Origin: HXMU1420-13 sp965229525
GTDB taxonomy: Bacteria > Bacteroidota > Rhodothermia > Balneolales > Balneolaceae
Direction: 5' to 3'
Assembly: GCA_965229525.1 (NCBI GenBank)
Contig: OZ245886.1
Location: 3,038,001-3,102,000, forward strand
DNA length: 64,000 bases
The translations under genes and the position numbers were made by a program. The notes below the pieces were generated by a model. It had not been told where the DNA came from, ran no database searches, and saw only the letters and a list, made by a program, of their open reading frames with translations. Below are positions 45,166 to 54,551 of this stretch, one piece after another; within the stretch, counting starts at the first letter, position 1; every line of letters begins with the position of its first letter.

Positions 45166-46782
45166 ATGAGCCAAGTCAGACCAGACGAAGTTTCTGCCAT
45201 ATTACGTAAACAATTATCCGGTTTCGATAGCGAAGCTGATGTATATGATGTTGGTACCGTACTTGAAGTAGGTGACGGTATTGCACGTGTATATGGTCTT
45301 TCACAAGTACAAGCTGGTGAGCTTGTAACCCTTCCTGATTCTAAAGATGAAGACGGAAACCCCGTAACAGGTATGGTACTAAACCTCGAAGAGGATAACG
45401 TAGGTATCGTATTATTTGGATCATCAAATGCTGTTGAAGAGGGACAAACAGTTAAAAGAACGAAAGATATCGCCTCAATGAATGTTGGTGATGGTTTGCT
45501 AGGTCGTGTTATCGATCCACTTGGAAATCCGGTGGATGGTAAAGGGCCTATTTTAGGTGATACCATTCGTCTTCCACTTGAGAGAAAGGCACCAGGTGTT
45601 ATCTATCGTGAGCCTGTATCGCAACCATTACAGACAGGTATTAAAGCAATTGATTCTTTAATTCCGATTGGTCGTGGCCAGAGAGAGTTAATTATTGGTG
45701 ACCGTCAGACTGGTAAGACTTCTGTTGCGATCGATACTATCATTAATCAAAAAGCTACACAAAACTCTGATAAACCTGTTTTCTGTATCTATGTAGCAGT
45801 TGGTCAAAAAGCATCAACTGTTGCTGGAATCATGCAAGTTCTTGAGCAAACAGGTGCACTTGAGTATACAGTTATTGTAACTGCTCCCGCAAGTTCTGCT
45901 GCTCCAATGCAGTACATTGCTCCATTTACGGGGGCTACTGTTGGTGAGTATTTCCGTGATACTGGTCGTCATGCATTAGTGATTTATGATGATTTATCTA
46001 AGCAGGCGGTTGCTTACCGAGAGCTTTCACTATTGCTTAAGCGACCTCCAGGTCGTGAAGCTTATCCTGGTGACGTATTCTATCTTCACTCTCGATTATT
46101 AGAGCGTGCTGCAAAGATTATTGATGATGATGGTGTTGCTCAGTCAATGAATAACATTCCTGAAGAGCTAAAGCCATTAGTAAAAGGCGGTGGATCATTA
46201 ACAGCACTTCCGGTTATTGAAACCCAAGCTGGCGACGTATCAGCCTATATTCCGACCAACGTAATTTCTATTACGGATGGTCAGATCTTCCTGGATACTG
46301 ATTTATTTAACTCAGGTATTCGTCCAGCGATTGACGTGGGTATATCTGTATCTCGTGTAGGAGGTTCTGCACAGGTAAAATCAATGAAGAAATTATCAGG
46401 TACTTTGAAACTTGATTTAGCCCAATACCGCGAATTAGAAGCATTTGCAAAGTTTGGCTCGGATTTAGATCCAGCTACTCAGGCACAATTACGTCGAGGT
46501 GAACGTACTGCTGAACTTCTGAAACAAGATGTATATCAACCGCTTCCAGTAGAACAAGAAATTGTGTTACTGAAAGTAAACGATGCTGGATTATTAGATA
46601 AACTACCAGTTGCAAGCATTAGTGAATTTCAGGCTCAATTCCTTGAGACAATCGGAGCAAAATTCTCTGCTGAAATGACTGAATTAGCTAGTTCTGGTGT
46701 GCTAAGTGATGAATTTGGTGCTAAAGTAATAGAATCAGCTAATAGTGTGATCGATCAACTAGTAGCCACAGAGGAAGCTTAA
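45166..46782 (+). CDS. atpA: F0F1 ATP synthase subunit alpha
   Basis: A 538-residue protein. The nucleotide-binding loop is GDRQTGKTSVAI near residue 178, and the family strings VVGRVIDPLG-like (LLGRVIDPLGNPVDG) and PAIDVGISVSRVGGSAQ are present. It forms the non-catalytic part of the F1 head. The catalytic beta subunit gene (atpD) and atpC are not in this window. In Bacteroidota-type genomes they often lie apart. Confidence 0.97.
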   Translation: MSQVRPDEVSAILRKQLSGFDSEADVYDVGTVLEVGDGIARVYGLSQVQAGELVTLPDSKDEDGNPVTGMVLNLEEDNVGIVLFGSSNAVEEGQTVKRTKDIASMNVGDGLLGRVIDPLGNPVDGKGPILGDTIRLPLERKAPGVIYREPVSQPLQTGIKAIDSLIPIGRGQRELIIGDRQTGKTSVAIDTIINQKATQNSDKPVFCIYVAVGQKASTVAGIMQVLEQTGALEYTVIVTAPASSAAPMQYIAPFTGATVGEYFRDTGRHALVIYDDLSKQAVAYRELSLLLKRPPGREAYPGDVFYLHSRLLERAAKIIDDDGVAQSMNNIPEELKPLVKGGGSLTALPVIETQAGDVSAYIPTNVISITDGQIFLDTDLFNSGIRPAIDVGISVSRVGGSAQVKSMKKLSGTLKLDLAQYRELEAFAKFGSDLDPATQAQLRRGERTAELLKQDVYQPLPVEQEIVLLKVNDAGLLDKLPVASISEFQAQFLETIGAKFSAEMTELASSGVLSDEFGAKVIESANSVIDQLVATEEA

Positions 46783-46785
46783 TCA

Positions 46786-47670
46786 ATGGCTAATTTACGG
46801 GACATACGAAACAGAATAGGTTCTGTAAACAATACTCAGCAGATTACCAAGGCGATGAAGATGGTAGCTGCAGCTAAGCTTCGAAAAGCACAGGAGCGTA
46901 TGGTTCAAACACGTCCTTACGCTGCTAAGATACAGGATGTTGTGGGTAGGTTAGTCTCGGGAACAGAGGTTTCTAATCAACTTATGCGTCCAGTTGATGA
47001 TGTAAAAAGTGTTTTGATGATTATTGTTGGTTCAGATCGTGGACTTTGCGGTGGTTTTAACAATAATTTGTTCAAGGAGATTGAAAAATCAATTGAAGAT
47101 AACTTCAGAGTGTACAGGGATGATGATACACTTAGTTTGATTACAATCGGGAAGAAAGCAACTGCTCATTTCTCCAAAAGAAAGTATAATGTAGTAAATT
47201 CATACCCCGGTTTTTTTGATCACCTTGAGTACGATGCTACTTCTGCAATTATGAGTGCAGCGACGCATCAATTTGTTTCTGGAGACTATGATGAAGTATA
47301 CATAGCATACAATGAGTTTAAGTCTGTAATTGCGCAGGTTAGGAAGATTGAGAAAGTTCTACCTATTAACCCTGAAGCAATTGTAGGTGATGATTCTAAG
47401 GAATCAATTGAGTATATTTTCGAGCCTGATTCATCAGAGATTCTTGACCAGCTTTTACCACTGCATTTGAACATGCAACTTTGGAAAGCAGTGCTTGAAT
47501 CAAATGCTGCTGAACAAGGTGCAAGAATGTCTGCAATGGATAGTGCTACAGAAAATGCGAAAGAACTAGAACGCACACTTCGTTTGAAGTACAACCAGGC
47601 AAGACAGAGTGCAATTACCACCGAAATTTCTGAGATTGTTTCTGGTGCTCAAGCGCTATCAGGTTCTTAA
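46786..47670 (+). CDS. atpG: F0F1 ATP synthase subunit gamma
   Basis: A 294-residue protein. The conserved N-terminus (RDIRNRIGSVNNTQQITKAM, KMVAAAKL), the mid GSDRGLCGGFNNN and the C-terminal helix with AMDSATENAKEL and YNQARQSAITTEISEIVSGA are all present. It is the rotating central shaft. It starts three bases after atpA ends and is the last atp gene here; tRNA-Ser follows 10 bases later on the same strand. Confidence 0.96.
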   Translation: MANLRDIRNRIGSVNNTQQITKAMKMVAAAKLRKAQERMVQTRPYAAKIQDVVGRLVSGTEVSNQLMRPVDDVKSVLMIIVGSDRGLCGGFNNNLFKEIEKSIEDNFRVYRDDDTLSLITIGKKATAHFSKRKYNVVNSYPGFFDHLEYDATSAIMSAATHQFVSGDYDEVYIAYNEFKSVIAQVRKIEKVLPINPEAIVGDDSKESIEYIFEPDSSEILDQLLPLHLNMQLWKAVLESNAAEQGARMSAMDSATENAKELERTLRLKYNQARQSAITTEISEIVSGAQALSGS

Positions 47671-47680
47671 AACACATATT

Positions 47681-47765
47681 GGAGAGTTGGCAGAGTGGTC
47701 GAATGCGGCGGTCTTGAAAACCGTTGAGGTGCAAGCCTCCGGGGGTTCGAATCCCTCACTCTCCG
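47681..47765 (+). tRNA. tRNA-Ser (anticodon TGA)
   Basis: Acceptor stem GGAGAGT (47681-47687) pairs with ACTCTCC (47758-47764), with discriminator G at 47765. The anticodon loop reads CTTGAAA with anticodon TGA. The T loop is GGTTCGAATCC-type, and a long variable arm (class II) fits serine. No CCA is encoded after the discriminator (the sequence reads GCAT), so CCA is added later. Confidence 0.95.
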
Positions 47766-47769
47766 CATA

Positions 47770-47797
47770 AAAAATAGCCCCGAATGGGGCTATTTTT
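47770..47797 (+). terminator. Rho-independent terminator after tRNA-Ser
   Basis: AAAAATAGCCCC (47770-47781), loop GAAT, and GGGGCTATTTTT (47786-47797) form a perfect twelve-pair stem ending in T. It ends transcription of the tRNA and probably of the atp operon before it. Confidence 0.92.
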
Positions 47798-47856
47798 GTA
47801 TAAATAAATGAATTATTCTTACGTTGTATCAACACACTACTGCAAGAGTATCTACT

Positions 47857-49224
47857 ATGCGAAAATTTTTATTACTGATATTTCTACTTGGCTTAAATTT
47901 CTCTGTTTATGGTCAGGATACTCTTGCAATTAGCCTCGAAGAATTTCTTAATATCTCTTTGAGAAATGCAGGTCAACTTAAAATGGCCGATACGGAAATA
48001 AAACTTGCAGAAAATCGAAGACAAGCAGCTGAAGATCAACGGTTTCTGCCAAGTCTTAATTTTAGATCTGAACATGCCGTTGTGCCTAGTGTAAATTCCC
48101 CGGGTAACTTCGCTGACGATAGGGTTTATCTCGACCCGGATGCAACAAATGATTGGAGTAAAGTCGGAATCTATACGAGATTAAGAATATCAGGTGTACA
48201 ACCTGTATTCACATGGGGCGCCGTTGGAAAAGCTATAGAAGCTGCTGAATTAGGAATCAGAGCAGTGCAACAACAATCCGATGCCACCAAAAGTGAAGTT
48301 GAAGTCCTATTGAGTGAATTATACTATAGCTATGTATTCGCACTTGAAATCGAAAGATTGTTAAGAGATGCTGAAGACAAAATGGGCGAAATTGAACGGG
48401 CAATGGATAAGGCTGATCCAACAGAGCTTGATGAATCTGATGTTTTCAAATTCGAAGTTTTCAAAGCTCAATTTGGCATACAACAAGAAGAAGTAATTCG
48501 AAATCTTGAGTTTGTAAAAGAAAGTTGGAATTACGCATTAAGAAATGAAGTAGGAACTATTTATGAGCCACAGCTTAGATTTTTAGACCCGCTTTTTACT
48601 GATCTTTCAGAAATCGAATTTTACCAGAATTCAGCAATGGTGAATCGACCAGAATTAAAGGCGATTGATTTTACTCAGGATGGTTTAAATATGTATATCA
48701 ATGCCTTGAAAGCACAAAATTTACCTGGGCTGTATTTAGGATTTACAACAACCTTTGCAAGTACACCAATTCGTCCACGGCAACCTAATCCATTTATCAG
48801 AACACCAGAGAATACTTTTAATACTGCGGTTGGTTTAACTATACGTCAAAATCTGAATTTCTTTCAGGCAAGGACATCCCTTGAGCGCAGTCGTTTAGAA
48901 GTGAAACGATTAGAATTTCTTGAGGATGCAGCTAGAGATGGCATTATGATAGAACTAAATGACTCATATAGAGTTGCAGCAATATCAAAAGCTAAAGTTG
49001 AGAGGACGCAAGAAGCACTAAGAATTGCCAAAGAATGGTTGCGATCTGAACAGCTAGATTATGATTTAGGGTTTGGAGAATCAAAAGACCTGATTGATGC
49101 TGTGAGGCAAGAATTGGAACTTAGACTAGAAGAAAAGCAGAGTATCTTTGAGTTTAATCAAGCGATGGCGAAACTAAATAAATCAGCCGGATTACCGTTA
49201 AACCATCAATCATTTGAGAATTAA
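47857..49224 (+). CDS. TolC-family outer-membrane efflux protein
   Basis: From the ATG at 47857 the protein is 455 residues with a good signal peptide (MRKFLLLIFLLGLNFSVYGQ); the longer frame from 47824 adds eleven residues with no signal character. Two repeats with coiled-coil helices and the TolC-type pattern (ISLRNAGQLKMADTEIKLAE and later EVKRLEFLEDAARDGIMIE) fit outer-membrane factors. It forms an exit duct for efflux or type I secretion. Partner inner-membrane genes are not adjacent; mlaC follows after 11 bases. Confidence 0.85.
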   Translation: MRKFLLLIFLLGLNFSVYGQDTLAISLEEFLNISLRNAGQLKMADTEIKLAENRRQAAEDQRFLPSLNFRSEHAVVPSVNSPGNFADDRVYLDPDATNDWSKVGIYTRLRISGVQPVFTWGAVGKAIEAAELGIRAVQQQSDATKSEVEVLLSELYYSYVFALEIERLLRDAEDKMGEIERAMDKADPTELDESDVFKFEVFKAQFGIQQEEVIRNLEFVKESWNYALRNEVGTIYEPQLRFLDPLFTDLSEIEFYQNSAMVNRPELKAIDFTQDGLNMYINALKAQNLPGLYLGFTTTFASTPIRPRQPNPFIRTPENTFNTAVGLTIRQNLNFFQARTSLERSRLEVKRLEFLEDAARDGIMIELNDSYRVAAISKAKVERTQEALRIAKEWLRSEQLDYDLGFGESKDLIDAVRQELELRLEEKQSIFEFNQAMAKLNKSAGLPLNHQSFEN

Positions 49225-49235
49225 TTATCGGATTT

Positions 49236-49823
49236 ATGAGATTGTTTAAACTATTTACAGTTTTAGTTTTTGTAGTAAGTACGTCTTTTAGTGTTGCAGC
49301 CCAACAAGATGCAGACAGTATACGAATGATGTTAGAAGAGCGAGATGTTGAGATTAAAACCATCCTTGGTCCAGAGGGTAGTGAATATACAGAGGAGCAA
49401 AGAGAGACATTGAAGACCATTATTAATGGCGTTATTGATTTCGAAGCAATGTCTAAAACCGCTTTGGAAGAAACCTATGATACAATATCAGAGGAAAGCA
49501 GGGTTGAGTTTGTAGATTTATTCTCAACCATCATTCGGGATAATTCACTTACAAAATTAGATATCTATCGTGCCACAGTAACCTATAATGATATCAACAT
49601 AAATGGGGATGAAGCTTTAGTTGAGACTATGGCTGAACTAGATGAGGTTCGTACACCTGTGGAATACAAAATGAAATGGAAGTCTGGCGACTGGGTAATT
49701 ACTGATATGAGTATTGATGATGTGTATACAGCTGAGTCGTACAATCGACAATTCCAGAGAATTATCGCACGGCGTGGATTTGATGCTTTGATGGAAAGTC
49801 TACGGCGTAGGGCTGCCCGTTAA
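49236..49823 (+). CDS. mlaC: MlaC/Ttg2D-type phospholipid-binding periplasmic protein
   Basis: A 195-residue protein with a signal peptide (cleavage near SVAAQ). It has an MlaC-like fold: IINGVIDFEAMSKTALEETYDTISEESRVEFV, then VETMAELDEVRTPVEYKMKW and WVITDMSIDDV. MlaC carries phospholipids between the outer membrane and the MlaFEDB complex. The transporter genes are not here. It follows the TolC-family gene by 11 bases, so both are probably in one transcript. Confidence 0.86.
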   Translation: MRLFKLFTVLVFVVSTSFSVAAQQDADSIRMMLEERDVEIKTILGPEGSEYTEEQRETLKTIINGVIDFEAMSKTALEETYDTISEESRVEFVDLFSTIIRDNSLTKLDIYRATVTYNDININGDEALVETMAELDEVRTPVEYKMKWKSGDWVITDMSIDDVYTAESYNRQFQRIIARRGFDALMESLRRRAAR

Positions 49824-49878
49824 TACAACTTTCTTTGGGCAACGAATCACCGTATCTTTATAAAAAAAGATTTAGACG

Positions 49879-50901
49879 GTGCTCACATCTGTAAAAAACG
49901 AAAAGAAGGGAACGGAAGGCTACGTTTACGTTAGTTATGGCCATCCTAAATATTTAAAGCATACTATTGCTTCGATTATTACGCTTCGTAGGTACGATAA
50001 AAAAAGACCAATTGCTCTGGTTTGTAGTGATAAACAAAGGAAAATTATTGAAGAGCAAAATCTTTCAGAACTTTTTGATGTAATTCATCCCTTACCTGAA
50101 GAACATAGTTCTATTGTTGGGTTCAAACACAATGTTCATCGGTATTTGTTATTTGAGAGGAATTTATTTTTAGATAGCGATATTGTGTGGTGTAAGAATC
50201 CTGATCCACTTTGGACATCATTCTCAAACTTTGATTTTACCATCACCGGGACATTAATATCAGATAGCTTTTTCGGGGCTACAAAAGGTGTTGGCGTCTT
50301 GCTTGATGTGCTTTTTCGACGGAGAAAAAGAACATTGAATCGTTTTGGGCTTACATATTTAAGCAGAGTTCAATCTGGAATGATGTATGCTGCAGACTAT
50401 GAAATGACAAAGAATGTATGTGAGCTTGCAGGTGAAATGCTGGATAGAAAGGATGAAACTCATTTCAGGAGTAGAAAAATGGAACAGGGTCGTACCATGG
50501 AATCCTGTGAATGGAGTTTGGCTATGGCAATGAGTAAGCTCAATGTACCGGTTTATCCCTGGCTGCAAGGGCATGAAAGTCCTCAATTAGATTACATTGA
50601 TGAATTGACCGAACACGATGATGACTTCCAATATGTAAGGTGTAAGTACTACTCCCATGATTTTGTTTTTTCATTTAGAGGTTTGAAATCGAACTGGTTT
50701 AGAAGCTCGTTATATAATTTTTTTAGTTTATTCACCGGAATGGGAGACTACTTATATGTTACCCCGTATTGCCTTCATTTTGGTTGGTATCATCAAAAGG
50801 TGCCATTTAATACTTTTTCTGAGGTTGTTTGGAAGAAAATCACGGATAATCCTTTATCCATTCAATCAGTTCGGGAGCATTCAAATATTGTGAATCAATA
50901 G
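49879..50901 (+). CDS. Putative GT-A fold glycosyltransferase
   Basis: A 340-residue protein with GTG as start. A GT-A-like N-terminal strand reads YVSYGHPKYLKHTIASI, and the metal/nucleotide-sugar motif DSD appears in NLFLDSDIVWCKNP near residue 105. Downstream strings GVGVLLDVLFRRRKRT and RVQSGMMYAADY are consistent with a nucleotide-sugar-binding cleft. No exact family is certain. It starts the surface-glycan cluster together with the GT4-like enzyme and the flippase. Confidence 0.7.
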   Translation: MLTSVKNEKKGTEGYVYVSYGHPKYLKHTIASIITLRRYDKKRPIALVCSDKQRKIIEEQNLSELFDVIHPLPEEHSSIVGFKHNVHRYLLFERNLFLDSDIVWCKNPDPLWTSFSNFDFTITGTLISDSFFGATKGVGVLLDVLFRRRKRTLNRFGLTYLSRVQSGMMYAADYEMTKNVCELAGEMLDRKDETHFRSRKMEQGRTMESCEWSLAMAMSKLNVPVYPWLQGHESPQLDYIDELTEHDDDFQYVRCKYYSHDFVFSFRGLKSNWFRSSLYNFFSLFTGMGDYLYVTPYCLHFGWYHQKVPFNTFSEVVWKKITDNPLSIQSVREHSNIVNQ

Positions 50902-50953
50902 TTCCTAATTTGTTTATAATTAGAGATACTTATTTATAAATCATTTTGCGTTT

Positions 50954-52219
50954 TTGGCTGATAATCATTCAATAACAATACTAGCACCATACTTCCCACC
51001 AAGGCAAAGGGTTGGTGCAATCAGGCCTTATCGCTTTGCAAAATATTTATCGAAACTAGGGTGGAAGGTTTCTGTAATCTGTATTGGGGATTCTAAGAAT
51101 TCATTGAGCGATACTCAAAAAGAAGAATTACAAGATGTTCGAGTATATAATCTGGTTCCACCTATTGATAGAACGACTAAAAAGCAGCTTTCACAAGCAA
51201 AGACAAAAAGCAAAAAACAAAATAGTTTAGTCTCCTGGTTTGATACTCAATTCCCGATTGATACATGGCTACCTTTTTTATCATCAAAAAGAGGCGAAAT
51301 AGAAGCAATTTTATTTGAAAATAAAACAGAGGTTCTATTTTCTACTTCCGATCCATGGTCTTCAGCTGTGTTGGCGAATAAAATTGCTAAAGGCATAAAT
51401 ATACCATGGGTAGCTGATTTCCGTGACCCCTGGACATTGTGTGATACCAGATTCACAAGAAAAGGAAAAGTTGCACAACGTGTTGATGAACGCGCTGAAA
51501 GGAAAATTATAAAAAATGCTAATTACGTTACATTTACATCATCAGCTACAGAAGAAAAATATCTTGAGTATTATCCAGAACTACATGGTAAATCATCAAC
51601 CATTCGCAACAGTTTTGATGTAGATATTTCCGAAGAAAGTTCACTTGATCCAATTTTGGATGACAAACTAATCGTGTTGTTTCTGGGGCGTTTTCGAGCT
51701 TTATCAACAGCTGAATCAATTATTGAGTTACTTAACTATATCAAAGTGAATCATTCGGAATTATTGCAAAAAATTGAGGTACATTCCTATGGTGAGCTCG
51801 AAGAATTCGATAAATCCCTTGCACTAAGTCATGAGCTTATCGATAAGTTTGTTGCACGTAAAAATGTAACGCATGAAGAGGTTGGAAAAGAAATCGAACA
51901 ATCAAATGTGTTATTACTAAGCACCAAACCAGAGCGAGACGATATAATACCGGCAAAATTATTCGACTATCTACCTTCTGGGAAGCCGATTTTATCCATG
52001 GTTGAAAATCCAGAAGTGAAAACCATTATTGAGGAAACAAATACCGGACTTCATACTGGGCATGCCGAATTGAAGAAAGCTGCTGATTATTTATATTCTA
52101 TTTACAAGGGGGATTTAAAAACGAAACCCAACACAGAAAAAATCATGGAGTACTCTGCAAGTCATCGTGCAGAGGAATTAGATCAGGTTTTAAGAAAAGT
52201 GTTATCTGATGTCGGGTAA
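50954..52219 (+). CDS. GT-B glycosyltransferase (family 4-like)
   Basis: A 421-residue protein starting at a TTG codon (50954); no ATG or GTG lies upstream in frame before a stop that would fit. The N-terminal ILAPYFPPRQRVGAIRPYRFAKYLSKLGW and the C-terminal PAKLFDYLPSGKPILSM donor motif mark a GT4-like enzyme. It resembles the glycosyltransferase at 39534. The 3' end overlaps the flippase by 11 bases, so they are translationally linked. Confidence 0.83.
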   Translation: MADNHSITILAPYFPPRQRVGAIRPYRFAKYLSKLGWKVSVICIGDSKNSLSDTQKEELQDVRVYNLVPPIDRTTKKQLSQAKTKSKKQNSLVSWFDTQFPIDTWLPFLSSKRGEIEAILFENKTEVLFSTSDPWSSAVLANKIAKGINIPWVADFRDPWTLCDTRFTRKGKVAQRVDERAERKIIKNANYVTFTSSATEEKYLEYYPELHGKSSTIRNSFDVDISEESSLDPILDDKLIVLFLGRFRALSTAESIIELLNYIKVNHSELLQKIEVHSYGELEEFDKSLALSHELIDKFVARKNVTHEEVGKEIEQSNVLLLSTKPERDDIIPAKLFDYLPSGKPILSMVENPEVKTIIEETNTGLHTGHAELKKAADYLYSIYKGDLKTKPNTEKIMEYSASHRAEELDQVLRKVLSDVG

Positions 52220-53720
52220 ATCACTTACCGAAAAAACTATGGTAGTGGTTTTCTCACGAGTACTTACCTCGTTGATTGACCTGATAACTGCTGTTGTAAT
52301 TATAAGGGTTTTATCTACCACTGATTTTGCAATCGTTGCCTATTTGCTTCTTATTTATGAAGTGGCACGAAATTTAGCCACTCTTGGATTCCCAGAAAGT
52401 ATTTTTTATTTCTTCGAACATCTCACTAAGAATTTTAGGAAGGCCTTTGCCCTGCAGACAGTTGGAATACTAACGTTAACAGGTATTCTGGCAGGTGGCA
52501 TGATTATGCTTGTGAAAGTATTTGCAGAATCATTGATCAGCCAGTTTGATCCAATGGTAATTGCCAATATTCAAGAGTATCTCCCGCTTATAGCAATAAT
52601 CGCTGTATTGGAGATTCCGACCTGGCCGGTGCATAACGTTTTGTTAGCATCCGATCGGCAGAAAGATGCTGGTTGGTATCAAGTCATAACAAGTTTGATG
52701 TCATTTAGCGCTTTGGTGATACCTTTATGGTTAGGCTACCCTATTCATATAGCCTTGTATTCAATGATTGGATATGCAGCCATTCGATTGTTAGGTTCAG
52801 CTATTTGGATGTTTTTAGTACTCCCAAAAGGCAGTTTTAATACGCCGAAAGGAAATTTAAAAGATCAAATTGCTTTTTCTATTCCTCTTGGATTATCTGC
52901 ACTAGTAAGTCAGATAAATAAAAATATTGATAAGTTTATTGTCGCATTTTTCCTATCCGAGATTGCTTATGCGAATTATGAAATCGGCGCCAAAGAAGTT
53001 CCGATAATTAGAGTAATACCTTTTGCGGTAGGATCTGTTCTTATAAGTAGATATGTACAATATAAGATTAAGCACAAAAGTGAAGACCTACTTGAATTAT
53101 GGCATAAAGGTATTAGAAAGGTATCCATTCTTGTTATTCCACTAACACTATTTTTTATTGTAATTGCACCAAATTTTATTTCTTTTTTATTCGAAACGGA
53201 GGGCACAGATTATCAGAATGCCGTACTTCCATTTCAGATTTATAATCTGATCATCTTAATAAGAGTAGCGCATTATGGCAGTATTCTTCAAGCTTATGGC
53301 GATACAAAAGGGATTCTTCGCCTGAGTATTCAACTCGTAGTTTTAAATGTAATTTTGAGTATTCCATTTACTATATGGTTTGGGATTATTGGAACCGCAT
53401 CTGCTACTTTAATTGCAAATATTATAAACTGGTTACTTACTCTGCGTAGAATTGGTGGTCATATTGAAATCCCATTTTATCGTGTACTACCTATCAAGCA
53501 CTATTCAAAGGTGATTGGTATATCTCTTGGGGTGAGTTCAATTATCTATTATGGTAATCAGGCATTTTCAGCTGGATTTTCCGATTTAAATATAATACTC
53601 ATATCATTTGCGATATTTGCAGCACTATATTTAGGTCTAGGAAGATTAGTAAATGTTATAAAACGTGATGATGTGAAGAATCTTAGAGACTTCTTTTCAC
53701 TTAGGTACTTATTTAAGTAA
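52209..53720 (+). CDS. Polysaccharide/oligosaccharide flippase (Wzx/MVF-like)
   Basis: A 503-residue protein with about 12-14 hydrophobic segments and the typical N-terminus of the polysaccharide transport family (VFSRVLTSLIDLITAVVIIRVLS). The repeat patterns LGFPESIFYF and IGTASATLIANIINW are those of Wzx-type exporters. It would flip lipid-linked sugars across the inner membrane. It overlaps the glycosyltransferase before it and converges with the methyltransferase at 53721. Confidence 0.85.
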   Translation: MSGKSLTEKTMVVVFSRVLTSLIDLITAVVIIRVLSTTDFAIVAYLLLIYEVARNLATLGFPESIFYFFEHLTKNFRKAFALQTVGILTLTGILAGGMIMLVKVFAESLISQFDPMVIANIQEYLPLIAIIAVLEIPTWPVHNVLLASDRQKDAGWYQVITSLMSFSALVIPLWLGYPIHIALYSMIGYAAIRLLGSAIWMFLVLPKGSFNTPKGNLKDQIAFSIPLGLSALVSQINKNIDKFIVAFFLSEIAYANYEIGAKEVPIIRVIPFAVGSVLISRYVQYKIKHKSEDLLELWHKGIRKVSILVIPLTLFFIVIAPNFISFLFETEGTDYQNAVLPFQIYNLIILIRVAHYGSILQAYGDTKGILRLSIQLVVLNVILSIPFTIWFGIIGTASATLIANIINWLLTLRRIGGHIEIPFYRVLPIKHYSKVIGISLGVSSIIYYGNQAFSAGFSDLNIILISFAIFAALYLGLGRLVNVIKRDDVKNLRDFFSLRYLFK

Positions 53721-54545
53721 TTAGCCTCGTCTTAAGATAGAAATTCCTTTTTCCGTCCTAATATATTCGTGAATGAATTCGGGATATTTTTTCAACCACA
53801 TCTGAACTATTTCTTTTTCTTCAGGTCGCCCAGCATCATCTAAAATTACAATCGCTTTATCCGAAAGGTGTTCATAAAAATATGGTAAAGCAGGATAACG
53901 AGCATGTTTTTGAGTTTTTTCTGGTGGACCATCAACAACTAAAACGTCTACTTTTGTATCTAGCTTAGATAAATCAATATCATACCAATTGTACGAGTTA
54001 CCATCTAGTTTAATCGATTTGAGCGGAGCTGATATTACATCTGCATAGTCACTTAACTGATGTTCAGATAAACGGTTTTCAGTAATCTTTCCATACATTT
54101 CATCATGATCGTATGAAATGATTTTTCCTTTTTGTAGTTCTTCCAGCAAATAAGAAGTGATAATAGTTGAAGAGCCACTTCCAAGTTCAACAATACAATT
54201 TGGCTTATTGATTTTAACCTGCTCGAGAATGGCGCTAATTAGCTCAGGAAAAGCAGCCCATCCAGATAAATAAGGGAGTGGTAACCGTAGATCAATCAAC
54301 TCATAAATATTGAATATTGCCTGTGTTCGTTGATCTTGAAATCGTATTTCTTCGATGGTAGCTCTATACGTATGAAATACTGTAGTTAGTACAAATAATA
54401 AACTTAAAGGAGTTAAAATGAGAAATGTGATCTCGAATCCGAAATAGTGATAAATAAGAATCCCTAAAAGAATTACCAATGCTACCGGATAAAAGATGAA
54501 CTTATTATCCGGATAGCGGACTTTTAATTCGGTAAAAAATGACAT
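53721..54545 (-). CDS. Class I methyltransferase with N-terminal membrane anchor
   Basis: A 274-residue protein. Two hydrophobic segments occupy about residues 15-55, followed by a soluble SAM-methyltransferase domain: IVELGSGSSTIITSYLL (motif I), then IISYDHDEMYG, and DVLVVDGPPEKTQKHARYPA (motif IV-like, as in Methyltransf_24). The anchor would place it at the cytoplasmic face of the membrane. The target is unknown. It follows the HTTM-like gene on the minus strand after six bases. Confidence 0.78.
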   Translation of the reverse strand: MSFFTELKVRYPDNKFIFYPVALVILLGILIYHYFGFEITFLILTPLSLLFVLTTVFHTYRATIEEIRFQDQRTQAIFNIYELIDLRLPLPYLSGWAAFPELISAILEQVKINKPNCIVELGSGSSTIITSYLLEELQKGKIISYDHDEMYGKITENRLSEHQLSDYADVISAPLKSIKLDGNSYNWYDIDLSKLDTKVDVLVVDGPPEKTQKHARYPALPYFYEHLSDKAIVILDDAGRPEEKEIVQMWLKKYPEFIHEYIRTEKGISILRRG

Positions 54546-54551
54546 AAATCT

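Noticed and set aside
47681..47765. The tRNA gene as an integration site for a mobile element
   Set aside because: No integrase, no repeat of the tRNA 3' end downstream, and ordinary genes on both sides.
49879..53720. The glycan cluster as a horizontally acquired island
   Set aside because: Base composition looks like the neighbours and no mobile genes or repeats flank it; a complete O-antigen locus is not present.
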